Shown here piece after piece: positions 15,972 to 23,823 of a stretch of DNA of 24,622 bases. The notes below the pieces were generated by a model. That model saw nothing but the letters and a program-made list of their open reading frames with translations. It did not search any database and was not told the origin of the DNA. Source of the DNA: UBA11612 sp963976395 (GTDB lineage Bacteria > Pseudomonadota > Alphaproteobacteria > Rhodospirillales > Rhodospirillaceae). The stretch's first letter is position 1. Each line of letters begins with the position of its first letter. The position numbers and the translations under genes were made by a program. The DNA lies in NCBI GenBank assembly GCA_963976395.1, contig CAXBLG010000048.1, forward strand, positions 1-24,622. The letters are read 5' to 3'.

Positions 15972-17048
15972 GTGTTTGCATACATTCTGCGCCGTCTGGC
16001 GCTCATTCCCCTTACCCTGCTTGGCATTATCACCCTGAACTTTCTCATTGTTCAGGTCGCCCCCGGCGGCCCTGTTGAGCGCGTGCTCGCACAGGTCAGG
16101 GGGTTGGATGCCGGTGCGACGGCGGCCTTTACCGGCGGGGGCGGCGACACAGCCGGAGGCGGCAGCACCTATCGCGGGGCCCAGGGGCTAGACCCCGAGT
16201 TCATCAAAGAGATCGAGCGTCAGTTCGGATTCGACAAGCCCGCGCACGAACGCTTCTTTCTTATGGTCACCAACTATGCCCAATTCGATTTGGGCGAGAG
16301 CTTTTACCGCTCCATAGACGTGGGCGACCTTATCCTCGAGAAAATGCCCGTCTCAATCTCCCTCGGCCTGTGGTCCACGCTTATCATTTATCTCGTCTCC
16401 ATACCGCTCGGCATCGCCAAGGCGGTGCGCGACGGATCGCGCTTCGATGTTTCCACCTCCTACATGGTGGTCATCGGCTACGCCGTGCCCGGATTTATGT
16501 TCGCGATTCTGCTGATCGTTCTGTTCGCGGGCGGCAGCTACTTCAACTGGTTTCCATTACGAGGCCTAACTTCGGACAATTGGGAAACTTTAAGCACTTG
16601 GAGCAAAATTGGAGATTATTTCTGGCACTTAACACTGCCTGTTACGGCCATGGTTATCGGCGGATTTGCATCCCTCACCATGCTCACGAAAAACTCATTC
16701 CTGGATGAAATCAACAAGCAGTATGTGCTGACCGCGAAGGCTAAAGGTCTCTCCGAGAATCGCGTCCTTTATGGGCATGTGTTTCGCAATGCCATGCTCA
16801 TCATTATTGCCGGGTTCCCCTCAACCGTGGTCAATATGCTTTTTACCGGCGCACTGCTGATTGAAGTGATTTTTTCGCTGGATGGCCTCGGGCTTTTGGG
16901 TTTTCAAGCAACCATCGACCGGGACTACCCGGTTATTTTCGGAACACTTTTTATTTTTAGTCTTCTTGGCCTCATTCTCAATATCATCAGTGATATCGCC
17001 TATCATGTTGTCGATCCGCGCATCGATTTCGAGGCGCGCGAAACATGA
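15972..17048 (+). CDS. yejB: peptide ABC transporter permease YejB
   Basis: One of two inner-membrane permeases of the YejABEF peptide importer, the route for microcin C in E. coli and for peptides in rhizobia and Brucella. The 358 residues have an N-terminal helix (FAYILRRLALIPLTLLGI), a YejB-type Gly-rich periplasmic insert about residues 45-75 with YRGAQGLDPEFI, and a six-helix binding-protein-dependent permease core. Its ATPase-contact loop reads LTAKAKGLSENRVLYGHVFRNA. The start is a GTG with no close ribosome binding site. It overlaps yejE by four bases. A short A/T-rich patch lies at about 16550-16635. Confidence 0.95.
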   Translation: MFAYILRRLALIPLTLLGIITLNFLIVQVAPGGPVERVLAQVRGLDAGATAAFTGGGGDTAGGGSTYRGAQGLDPEFIKEIERQFGFDKPAHERFFLMVTNYAQFDLGESFYRSIDVGDLILEKMPVSISLGLWSTLIIYLVSIPLGIAKAVRDGSRFDVSTSYMVVIGYAVPGFMFAILLIVLFAGGSYFNWFPLRGLTSDNWETLSTWSKIGDYFWHLTLPVTAMVIGGFASLTMLTKNSFLDEINKQYVLTAKAKGLSENRVLYGHVFRNAMLIIIAGFPSTVVNMLFTGALLIEVIFSLDGLGLLGFQATIDRDYPVIFGTLFIFSLLGLILNIISDIAYHVVDPRIDFEARET

Positions 17049-18091
17049 TGACCTCTCTCAAACGTTGGGCGCACAGCCCTCTCACACAGCGGCGGCTTGC
17101 CAATTTCAAGGCCAACGGCCGCGGTTTATGGTCGCTGTGGATTATCGCCGCTCTGTTCCTCGTCACACTCTGCGCGGAATTCATCGCCAACGATCGGCCC
17201 CTTTTGGTTTCATTTAAGGGCGAGTTGTACACCCCGGTCATCGTGGATTATCCCGAAACCGCGTTTGGCGGTGTGTTCGAAACTTCGGCCGACTTCACCG
17301 ATCCGTACTTGGTCGATTTGATCACTGCCGATGGCTGGATCATGGAACCTCTGATCCCCTACAGCTTCGATACCATCGATTTTAATTTGGGACGTCCGGC
17401 TCCGGCCCCGCCGTCAGGCCGGCATTGGCTGGGCACCGACAACCAGGGGCGTGATGTGCTCGCCCGACTGATCTATGGCTTTCGCCTATCGATGCTTTTC
17501 GCTTTGTCCTTGACCATTGTTTCTACAATTATCGGCGTGGCCGCCGGCGCCGTGCAGGGCTACTTCGGCGGACTTATCGATTTGCTGTTTCAGCGGTTCA
17601 TCGAAGTTTGGGGCGGACTGCCCCAACTGTTCATCATCATCATCGTCTCGTCCATCGTCATCCCCGGATTTTGGACCTTGCTGCTGGTGCTTTTACTATT
17701 TAGCTGGACGGCCCTTGTGGCTGTGGTGCGTGCTGAATTTCTGCGCGCCCGCAACTTCGATTATGTACGCGCGGCAAAGGCCCTCGGCATGAACGATGCC
17801 AGTGTTATGTTCAAGCACGTGCTGCCCAATGCCATGGTGGCGACCATCACATTTTTGCCGTTCATTTTATCAGGTGCCGTAGTGGCCCTCACTTCTTTGG
17901 ATTTTCTCGGCCTCGGCATGCCGCCGGGATCGGCATCCCTCGGCGAGCTTTTGCGCCAAGGTAAAGAGAACCTCAACGCGCCTTGGCTCGGCTTTACCGG
18001 ATTTTTCGCCATCGCCGGCATGTTGACGCTGCTCGTGTTCGTCGGCGAAGCCGTGCGCGATGCTTTCGATCCTCGCAAGAATTTCGCCTAA
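17045..18091 (+). CDS. yejE: peptide ABC transporter permease YejE
   Basis: The second permease of the importer. It has 348 residues. The N-terminal helix is followed by a large YejE-type periplasmic segment (about residues 45-135) ending in the conserved HWLGTDNQGRDVLARLIYGFR of the OppC family. The permease core then follows, with the ATPase-contact loop around DYVRAAKALGMNDASVMFKHVLPNA. Its ATG lies inside the yejB stop region (ATGA overlap), so translation is coupled. It is followed 12 bases later by the ATPase gene. Confidence 0.95.
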   Translation: MMTSLKRWAHSPLTQRRLANFKANGRGLWSLWIIAALFLVTLCAEFIANDRPLLVSFKGELYTPVIVDYPETAFGGVFETSADFTDPYLVDLITADGWIMEPLIPYSFDTIDFNLGRPAPAPPSGRHWLGTDNQGRDVLARLIYGFRLSMLFALSLTIVSTIIGVAAGAVQGYFGGLIDLLFQRFIEVWGGLPQLFIIIIVSSIVIPGFWTLLLVLLLFSWTALVAVVRAEFLRARNFDYVRAAKALGMNDASVMFKHVLPNAMVATITFLPFILSGAVVALTSLDFLGLGMPPGSASLGELLRQGKENLNAPWLGFTGFFAIAGMLTLLVFVGEAVRDAFDPRKNFA

Positions 18092-18103
18092 CGGTCCGTC
18101 TGA

Positions 18104-19714
18104 ATGTCATCATCACACCTTTTGCAAATCTCCAATCTTGATGTCGTTTTCGGCAAGGGAGAATCCGCAGTTTCCGCGGTGAAGGACGTGTCCTTCTCGC
18201 TCGAAAAAGGCGAAACGCTAGCGCTCGTCGGCGAAAGCGGATCGGGCAAGACCGTGACGGCCCTATCCATTCTCGGCCTTCTCCCCTATCCGCGCGCCAA
18301 ACATCCGGCGGGAAGCATCACCTATGCCGGACAGGAGTTGCTGGGCGCGTCCGAAGACGTCTTACGTAAAGTGCGCGGCAATCGCATCGGCATGGTCTTT
18401 CAAGAACCCATGACTTCGCTCAATCCGCTGCATTCCATCGAGAAACAGGTTGGAGAGGTACTAGACGTTCATGCCGGTTTGGAAGGCAAAGCAAAGCGCG
18501 AGCGAATTCTCGAACTCCTCTCTCTGGTCGGATTATCCGATGCCTCCAAACGGCTGACGGCCCTGCCTCACGAGCTTTCCGGCGGGCAGAGACAGCGCGT
18601 CATGATCGCGATGGCGCTCGCCCTCAACCCCGACATGCTCATCGCCGACGAACCGACGACCGCGCTGGACGTCACCATACAGGCGCAAATCCTAGAGCTC
18701 TTACGCGACCTCAAGCAGCGCCTCGGCATGGCTCTGCTCTTCATCACTCACGACCTCAATATCGTCCGACAACTGGCGGATCGGGTGTGTGTCATGAAAG
18801 ACGGCGCGATTGTTGAACACGGGCCGGTCGTTGAAATCTTCGACGCCCCGCGACACGAGTACACCAAACGCCTCATGGACGCACAACCCAAGCCGACAAC
18901 GCCGCGCCCCTTGGAGGGCGAAGAAATTATCGGCGCCGACGATCTCAAAGTTTGGTTTCCTATCAAAAAAGGACTCATCCGCCGCACGGTCGATCATATC
19001 AAAGCTGTGGACGGCATCTCTCTTTCTATTCCAGCCGGACGCACCTTAGGTGTCGTCGGAGAAAGCGGCTCGGGCAAAACAACCCTGGGGCTCGCCCTTT
19101 TGCGGCTGATCAGCAGCACCGGCGAAATTCGGTTTGAAGGACGACGCATCGACGACCAACCTTCCAAAGACTTGCGCGCCATGCGCCGCCATATGCAGGT
19201 GGTGTTTCAAGACCCTTTCGGCTCGCTCAGCCCGCGTTTATCCATCGGTCAAATCGTCGAGGAAGGCCTCACGGTTCATAAGCTGGGAGATTTGTCTGAA
19301 CGCACCGACCGCGTTGTCGAAGCCTTGACGGACGTCGGCTTGGACCCGTCGGTCCGCGACCGATACCCCCACGAGTTTTCAGGCGGGCAGCGTCAAAGAA
19401 TCGCCATCGCCCGAGCCATGGTGCTGCGTCCAAAATTCCTGATGCTTGATGAGCCGACCAGCGCGCTTGATGTTTCAGTGCAAGCGCAGATTGTCGATTT
19501 GCTCCACGCACTGCAGGAAAAATACAATCTCGCGTATCTATTCATCAGCCATGATCTGCGTGTGGTCCGCGCATTGGCCGACGCCGTTATGGTTATGAAA
19601 GACGGCGTGGTCCGCGAGTCCGGCGCAGCTACGCAGATATTCAACGACCCTCAAGACCCCTATACCCGGGCGCTGATGGCCGCAGCCCTAGACCTTACGG
19701 TTACCCCTTCTTAA
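18104..19714 (+). CDS. yejF: peptide ABC transporter ATP-binding protein YejF (fused double ATPase)
   Basis: The energy-supplying subunit of the importer, with both ATPase domains in one 536-residue chain as in YejF. Domain 1 (about residues 6-255) has Walker A GESGSGKT, signature LSGGQRQRV and Walker B MLIADEPT. Domain 2 (about 275-530) has Walker A GESGSGKTT, signature FSGGQRQRIAIARA and Walker B FLMLDEPT. After domain 1 is the oligopeptide-type segment HEYTKRLMDAQP. All key residues are intact in both halves. It is the last gene of the operon. An imperfect inverted repeat follows at 19720-19746 but has no T run. Confidence 0.96.
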   Translation: MSSSHLLQISNLDVVFGKGESAVSAVKDVSFSLEKGETLALVGESGSGKTVTALSILGLLPYPRAKHPAGSITYAGQELLGASEDVLRKVRGNRIGMVFQEPMTSLNPLHSIEKQVGEVLDVHAGLEGKAKRERILELLSLVGLSDASKRLTALPHELSGGQRQRVMIAMALALNPDMLIADEPTTALDVTIQAQILELLRDLKQRLGMALLFITHDLNIVRQLADRVCVMKDGAIVEHGPVVEIFDAPRHEYTKRLMDAQPKPTTPRPLEGEEIIGADDLKVWFPIKKGLIRRTVDHIKAVDGISLSIPAGRTLGVVGESGSGKTTLGLALLRLISSTGEIRFEGRRIDDQPSKDLRAMRRHMQVVFQDPFGSLSPRLSIGQIVEEGLTVHKLGDLSERTDRVVEALTDVGLDPSVRDRYPHEFSGGQRQRIAIARAMVLRPKFLMLDEPTSALDVSVQAQIVDLLHALQEKYNLAYLFISHDLRVVRALADAVMVMKDGVVRESGAATQIFNDPQDPYTRALMAAALDLTVTPS

Positions 19715-19719
19715 CCAAT

Positions 19720-19746
19720 GGCCTCTACGGTTATGATGTATAGGCC
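19720..19746. repeat. imperfect inverted repeat between yejF and the sigma-54 promoter
   Basis: GGCCTCTA (19720-19727) and TATAGGCC (19739-19746) form eight-base arms with one mismatch around 11 bases. No T run follows, so terminator use is doubtful. It lies just upstream of the sigma-54 element and could be an activator site, although it is closer than usual for a sigma-54 enhancer. Confidence 0.3.
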
Positions 19747-19757
19747 TGGGTGAAAAT

Positions 19758-19773
19758 TGGCACTCCCCTTGCG
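19758..19773 (+). promoter_or_regulatory. sigma-54 (RpoN) promoter of the fliN-like gene
   Basis: TGGCACT-CCCC-TTGCG matches the sigma-54 consensus TGGCACG-N4-TTGCW closely, with invariant GG and GC at exactly the right spacing. Transcription would start near 19784, giving a leader of about 60 bases before the ATG at 19845. Sigma-54 promoters of flagellar genes are well known in Caulobacter and other alphaproteobacteria, which agrees with the product downstream. Confidence 0.82.
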
Positions 19774-19844
19774 GCGACCGCGCACCAGGACCATAGTGTC
19801 CAAATCAAAACTTGGGTCAAAGACCGGCGATATAGATCGAGCTC

Positions 19845-20117
19845 ATGAACGACGAAGATGAAGATTCCAAACAGGCTGTTTATAACGTCGATGTCGACAT
19901 CTCCGTCGTTCTCGGCCAGTCGAACCTACGCGTCAATCAGCTCCTGAAGCTTGGACGTGGCGCCGTCGTGGAGTTGGAGCAAAGAACCTCCGATCCTGTA
20001 GAAATCTTCGCCAACGAAGTGCTCATTGCGCGCGGCGAGGTGGTTATCACGTCCGGCGATAAAATCGGCGTCACACTGACGGAACTGGTCAAGTCCATTT
20101 ACAATAAAGCGGAATAG
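19845..20117 (+). CDS. fliN: FliN-like flagellar motor switch protein (SpoA domain)
   Basis: FliN forms the lower ring of the flagellar C-ring, where it takes part in export and switching. This protein has 90 residues at most. After an acidic N-terminus (MNDEDEDSKQ), nearly the whole chain is a SpoA domain: VDISVVLGQSNLRVNQLLKLGRG, a short VVELEQ strand, VEIFANEVLIARGEVVI and GVTLTEL. It is shorter than E. coli FliN because the N-terminal extension is missing. No other flagellar gene lies in the window, but a near-consensus sigma-54 promoter stands directly upstream. It could be the main FliN or an extra SpoA protein. Confidence 0.85.
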   Translation: MNDEDEDSKQAVYNVDVDISVVLGQSNLRVNQLLKLGRGAVVELEQRTSDPVEIFANEVLIARGEVVITSGDKIGVTLTELVKSIYNKAE

Positions 20118-20174
20118 CGCCGAGCCGTGATTTCCGCGGCAACCAATTCCGCTCACCGGCGTTCATGACATACT

Positions 20175-20233
20175 TCTTCGCTGGAAGATCGAGCCGCAAT
20201 CTTTTAAACACTGTCTTCACAGAAGATCGCGCC
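20175..20233. repeat. paired dyads upstream of fzlA-like gene
   Basis: Two imperfect direct repeats lie at 20175-20195 and 20214-20233. Each is a dyad TCTTC-N3/4-GAAGA followed by TCG(A/C)GCC. Their starts are 39 bases apart, and they end 37 bases before the fzlA-like ATG. They look like a two-site operator for an unknown regulator. No function is known to me. Confidence 0.45.
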
Positions 20234-20269
20234 CTTTACATTTCGCAGGCATAGGTTCGCCGTCCCTCC

Positions 20270-20938
20270 ATGCGCATGCTCTATCACCACACTCTCTTGG
20301 CCGATGCGCGAAAAGTACGCCTCGCCCTCGGCGAGAAGCGTTTGGAATTCATGGAGCAATCGATAGAACCGTGGCACCGAGACGACGATCTTCTCGTACT
20401 TAATCCCGCCGGCAAAGTCCCTGTGCTGGTAGACGAGGATGGCATCACCGTCTGCGGCGCCAATACCATTTGCGAGTATCTCGACGAAGTTTATGCCGAA
20501 CCACCCTTATTAGGCCACTCCCCGGCCGCACGTGCCGAAGCGCGGCGATTGGCCGATTGGTTTGACAAAAATTTTCACGACGAGGTTACCCGCTATCTCG
20601 CAGGCGAAAAACTCATGCGCCGCATGAGCGAGAACGCCGCCCCAGACTCTCGTGCGCTAAGAGCTGGGCGCGAAAATATTCACACTCACCTTCAGTACAT
20701 TGCTTGGCTGACAGAACGGCGCAGTTGGCTAGCCGGCGATCACGTCACAATTGCCGACATCAGCGCCGCCGCCAATATATCCCTGGTAGATTATTGCGGG
20801 GATGTGCCTTGGGACGATCACCCCCTGGCAAAGGAGTGGTACGTGCGCTTCAAGTCGCGCCCATGCATCAGACCACTTTTGCGCGATGTGATCGGCAACA
20901 TACCGCCTGCCCGCATTTACGACGACCTTGATTTTTAA
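20270..20938 (+). CDS. fzlA: FzlA-like glutathione S-transferase-fold division protein
   Basis: FzlA of Caulobacter is a GST-fold protein that binds FtsZ filaments and is needed for constriction. The 222 residues here show the thioredoxin-like half (LYHHTLLADARKVRLALGEK, NPAGKVPVLVDEDG, ICEYLDE) and the helical GST half (ADWFDKNFHDEVT, WLAGDHVTIADISAAA, DYCGDVPWDD). The protein ends PPARIYDDLDF, like the conserved FzlA tail needed for activity. There is no obvious catalytic Cys or Ser at the usual GST position, as in FzlA. The ATG at 20270 has no strong ribosome binding site. An ordinary GST is the alternative, but tail and length favour FzlA. Confidence 0.78.
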   Translation: MRMLYHHTLLADARKVRLALGEKRLEFMEQSIEPWHRDDDLLVLNPAGKVPVLVDEDGITVCGANTICEYLDEVYAEPPLLGHSPAARAEARRLADWFDKNFHDEVTRYLAGEKLMRRMSENAAPDSRALRAGRENIHTHLQYIAWLTERRSWLAGDHVTIADISAAANISLVDYCGDVPWDDHPLAKEWYVRFKSRPCIRPLLRDVIGNIPPARIYDDLDF

Positions 20939-20945
20939 GTCGGCG

Positions 20946-21764
20946 TTACGGCTGCGCTTCAACGTTGACGTCTAATTTTTCGATATTCGCACGGGCCGCG
21001 TCGGCGGCTGATGAATCGGGCGCCAGCTGAATTGCCTTCAGCCAGTCTTGGCGCGCCGCAGCCTTCTCATTGTTCATCTGATATAGAATTCCGCGCTCAA
21101 GCAGCGCGCTAGCATTGTCGGGGGCAGCTTTTAATGCGCGATTAGCATCTTCCATCGCCAATTCCGGTGCATCCACATAACGATAGGCACTCGCGCGAAA
21201 AGCCAGGGCGTCCGAATTGTCGGGGTCAGCCGCGATCACATCATTCAGATCGTCAATGGATTCCCAATAATTCCGGGCCGCAGCCAATGTTTCAGCACGA
21301 TCTATAAGAACTGCGATGCGGTGCTGATCAATCAGCGGCAGTAAATCAAGCGCGGTTGTTTGCGCGGCATAGGCTCTTTCCAATTTTCCTTCCAGTAACC
21401 ACGCTTGCCCGGCTTGCCCGAGAAGACCCGCGCGCACTACAGTACTTTCACGCGAATCCTCCGCCATCTCCTCTAGGCGTGTTGCCGCTTCGCCATATTC
21501 CTGAAGGCCGATCAAAGCAACCGCCTGGCAATGGCGTGCGGGCTCTCCTCCTCCAAGGCCAAGCCACATACCGGAAAATTCAAAACCACGCTCAGGCGTT
21601 TCCCGTGCCAACGTCAAGCAGCCGTCGTAGGTTGCGCCCGGATTTTCCAAATCCGGTGCCGGCAGCGGCTGTATGGTCGGTGGAGAGGCGTCTTGGCCAT
21701 AAGAAGCAACCGATGCACCGGCCAGCAACGCGCTTAACCCGATCACAAAGAGACGAAATGTCAT
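20946..21764 (-). CDS. periplasmic tetratricopeptide-repeat protein
   Basis: The protein has 272 residues and begins with a signal peptide of about 24 residues (FRLFVIGLSALLAGASVASYG). A region with a conserved-looking CLTLARETPERGFEFSG stretch follows. At least four helical pairs of TPR type then run from about residue 95 to 260, for example YWESIDDLNDVIAADPDNSD and AMEDANRALKAAPDNASA. TPR arrays hold partner proteins, and no enzymatic motif is seen. Its ATG overlaps the hydrolase stop by one base (TGATG), so the two are cotranslated. It converges on the fzlA-like gene with only seven bases between the stops. Function unknown. Confidence 0.85.
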   Translation of the reverse strand: MTFRLFVIGLSALLAGASVASYGQDASPPTIQPLPAPDLENPGATYDGCLTLARETPERGFEFSGMWLGLGGGEPARHCQAVALIGLQEYGEAATRLEEMAEDSRESTVVRAGLLGQAGQAWLLEGKLERAYAAQTTALDLLPLIDQHRIAVLIDRAETLAAARNYWESIDDLNDVIAADPDNSDALAFRASAYRYVDAPELAMEDANRALKAAPDNASALLERGILYQMNNEKAAARQDWLKAIQLAPDSSAADAARANIEKLDVNVEAQP

Positions 21765-22528
21765 CAGGTCTGCACCCGGCGGATCAATTCATCCAACACC
21801 ATACAGAGCCGCTCAATATCGGCGGCCTCGGACAATCGATGATCGCCGTTCTTCACAAGCAGAACGTTCACATCATCTCCAGAAATATTTTCGGCAAGCC
21901 GCATCGAAGTTTCCCATGGCACGGCTGTGTCCTTCTGGCCGTGTATTAAACGTACCGGGCATGAAAGTGGGATCGGACCGCGCAACACCAGATTTTTGCG
22001 CCCGTCTTCGATAAGCTGCCGGCTGATCGGATAGGGCCGCACGTCATAGTCACTTTGCACATTGACGATACCCTTTGTCTCTAGCGTTTCGCGCTCGGCT
22101 TTCGACAACCCGGGCCACGTTATATCTTCGGTAAAATCCGGGCCGGGAGCGATTCCAATTAATCCGGCAACATTGTCAGGTCGCGCCAGCGCCGCACGAA
22201 CCATGACCCAGCCCCCCATGCTGGAGCCAACAAGAATTTGTGGACCTTCGGTCAAATGATCAATGACCGCTGCCGCGTCGTCCGTCCACCGGGAGATGTT
22301 TCCATCCTCAAACCGCCCGGTCGACGCACCGTGACCAAACATATCGAAGCGGATGCAGGCCCGGCCCGCGCGTGCACAATACTCGGCAAGAGCCAAAGCC
22401 TTAGTCCCGTCTCGGTCGGACATCAAACCGTGCAGAAAGACAATGCCGGGCGACGCCCCCGCCACCTTGTTGTAGGCAAGCTTGGCACCGTCCGAGCGTT
22501 CAAGAAATTCAGGAGATTGAGTCGTCAT
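21764..22528 (-). CDS. alpha/beta hydrolase, ABHD10-like
   Basis: The 254 residues form a complete alpha/beta hydrolase. The oxyanion-side motif is VFLHGLMSDRDGTKA, the nucleophile Ser lies in VGSSMGGW (about residue 96), the acid is the Asp of HGQKDTAVPW, and the catalytic His is in NGDHRLS. The combination FDMFGHGASTGRFEDG and SSMGGWVM with a downstream GIAPGPDFTE resembles mitochondrial ABHD10, which removes acyl groups from cysteine and hydrolyses acyl glucuronides. The natural substrate here cannot be told. It is the first gene of a two-gene unit with the TPR gene and diverges from the glycosyltransferase. Confidence 0.88.
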   Translation of the reverse strand: MTTQSPEFLERSDGAKLAYNKVAGASPGIVFLHGLMSDRDGTKALALAEYCARAGRACIRFDMFGHGASTGRFEDGNISRWTDDAAAVIDHLTEGPQILVGSSMGGWVMVRAALARPDNVAGLIGIAPGPDFTEDITWPGLSKAERETLETKGIVNVQSDYDVRPYPISRQLIEDGRKNLVLRGPIPLSCPVRLIHGQKDTAVPWETSMRLAENISGDDVNVLLVKNGDHRLSEAADIERLCMVLDELIRRVQT

Positions 22529-22623
22529 CGTAAATGTACGTATCTTTGACAGCCGTGTTACAAGAAAACCGAGGCGACCTTATCACTTTCGCTTTGGTCA
22601 TTTCACCCCACGCCATTTCACTC

Positions 22624-23823
22624 ATGGTCGGCATGCACTCTACAACTGCGATCAAGACAAATCTGCAAGTTCTGCCACGCCTGGTTATGGGCGGAGTCGA
22701 ACGCGGTACCGTAGATATTGCTAAAGCCCTCGTTCAGGCAGGCTGGCGCGCGCTCGTAGCATCGGCCGGTGGACCCATGGTCCGCGAGTTGGAGCGCTGC
22801 GGCGCTGAACATATCACTTTGCCTCTGGCGACCAAGAGCCCGCTTTCTATCCGCCGCAACGCCGACCTCCTCGCCGACCTAATAAGCACGCAGAAAGTCG
22901 ATATTGTCCATGCACGCTCTCGTGCACCGGCCTGGAGCGCAAAACAGGCCGCAACCACGACCGGCATTCCACTCATCACAACCTTTCACGGCGTTTATGG
23001 GCTTGGCCCCTTCGGACTAAAAAAATCCTACAACCGCATCATGACGGAGGGAGAGATCGTCATCGCGGTTTCCGAGTTTATTCGCACCCACATCATGACC
23101 AACTACAACGTGCCTACCGAACGTATTCGCGTTATTCATCGCGGCGTGGATCTAAATGCATTTGATCCAGATCGCGTCCCGCCCACGCGTTTGATTCAGC
23201 TGACATCAAAATGGCGGCTTCCTGAAAACGCGCCGGTAATGATGCTGCCCGGTCGCTTTACGGCGATTAAAGGTCATATTCTGCTCGTTGATGCGCTGGC
23301 CGAGCTCGCCCGCCGCAGAGGAGGATCGCTTGATATGCGGTGTTTGATGGTCGGGAAAAATCAGGGTCACACGTCCTATAGCAATAGCATCCTTGAGCAT
23401 GCCGTTGCACGGGGCGTCGATGGCAACGTTCAAATCGTTGACGATTGCAATGACATGCCTGCCGCCTACATGGCGACGGACGTGGTCGTCTCAGCGACCA
23501 CGCGCCCCGAAGCCTTCGGCCGAATCATGGCAGAGGCGCAAAGCATGGGCCGGCCCGTTGTCGCGCCGGCACATGGCCCCTCAGAGGAGGTCATTGTCCC
23601 CGGCGTCACCGGCTGGCTCTTCACGCCGAATGACCCCATCTCCCTGGCCGATGCTTTGGACCGAGCGTTGCGGCTGCGGCAAGATGAACGCATGACCCTT
23701 GCCGAAATCGCCGTCGCGCGGGTTCGGGATCATTTTACCAATTCCGAAATGTGCGCAAAAACACTGGCTGTATATAACGATGTCCTCACCAGACATGGAA
23801 CCGGCGCTATCGCTTCGTCATGA
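22624..23823 (+). CDS. GT4-family glycosyltransferase
   Basis: A cytoplasmic GT-B-fold transferase that adds a sugar from a nucleotide donor, probably to lipopolysaccharide or another surface glycan. The acceptor half opens LQVLPRLVMGGVERGTVDIA and includes TFHGVYG. The donor half has GRFTAIKGHILLVDAL, followed by the family E-x7-E motif in PEAFGRIMAEAQSMGRPVVA. From ATG 22624 it has 399 residues; ATG 22633 is equally possible. The frame is open to ATG 22534, but that lies only five bases from the divergent hydrolase start and would leave no room for promoters. It overlaps the next gene by four bases (ATGA). Confidence 0.87.
   Translation: MVGMHSTTAIKTNLQVLPRLVMGGVERGTVDIAKALVQAGWRALVASAGGPMVRELERCGAEHITLPLATKSPLSIRRNADLLADLISTQKVDIVHARSRAPAWSAKQAATTTGIPLITTFHGVYGLGPFGLKKSYNRIMTEGEIVIAVSEFIRTHIMTNYNVPTERIRVIHRGVDLNAFDPDRVPPTRLIQLTSKWRLPENAPVMMLPGRFTAIKGHILLVDALAELARRRGGSLDMRCLMVGKNQGHTSYSNSILEHAVARGVDGNVQIVDDCNDMPAAYMATDVVVSATTRPEAFGRIMAEAQSMGRPVVAPAHGPSEEVIVPGVTGWLFTPNDPISLADALDRALRLRQDERMTLAEIAVARVRDHFTNSEMCAKTLAVYNDVLTRHGTGAIASS

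Noticed and set aside
22546..22551. TTGACA as a -35 element for the GT4 gene
   Set aside because: No acceptable -10 element stands 16-18 bases further on (the sequence there is CCGAGG).
22534..22623. Earliest ATG of the GT4 gene
   Set aside because: It leaves five bases to the divergent hydrolase start and adds residues unlike the GT4 fold.
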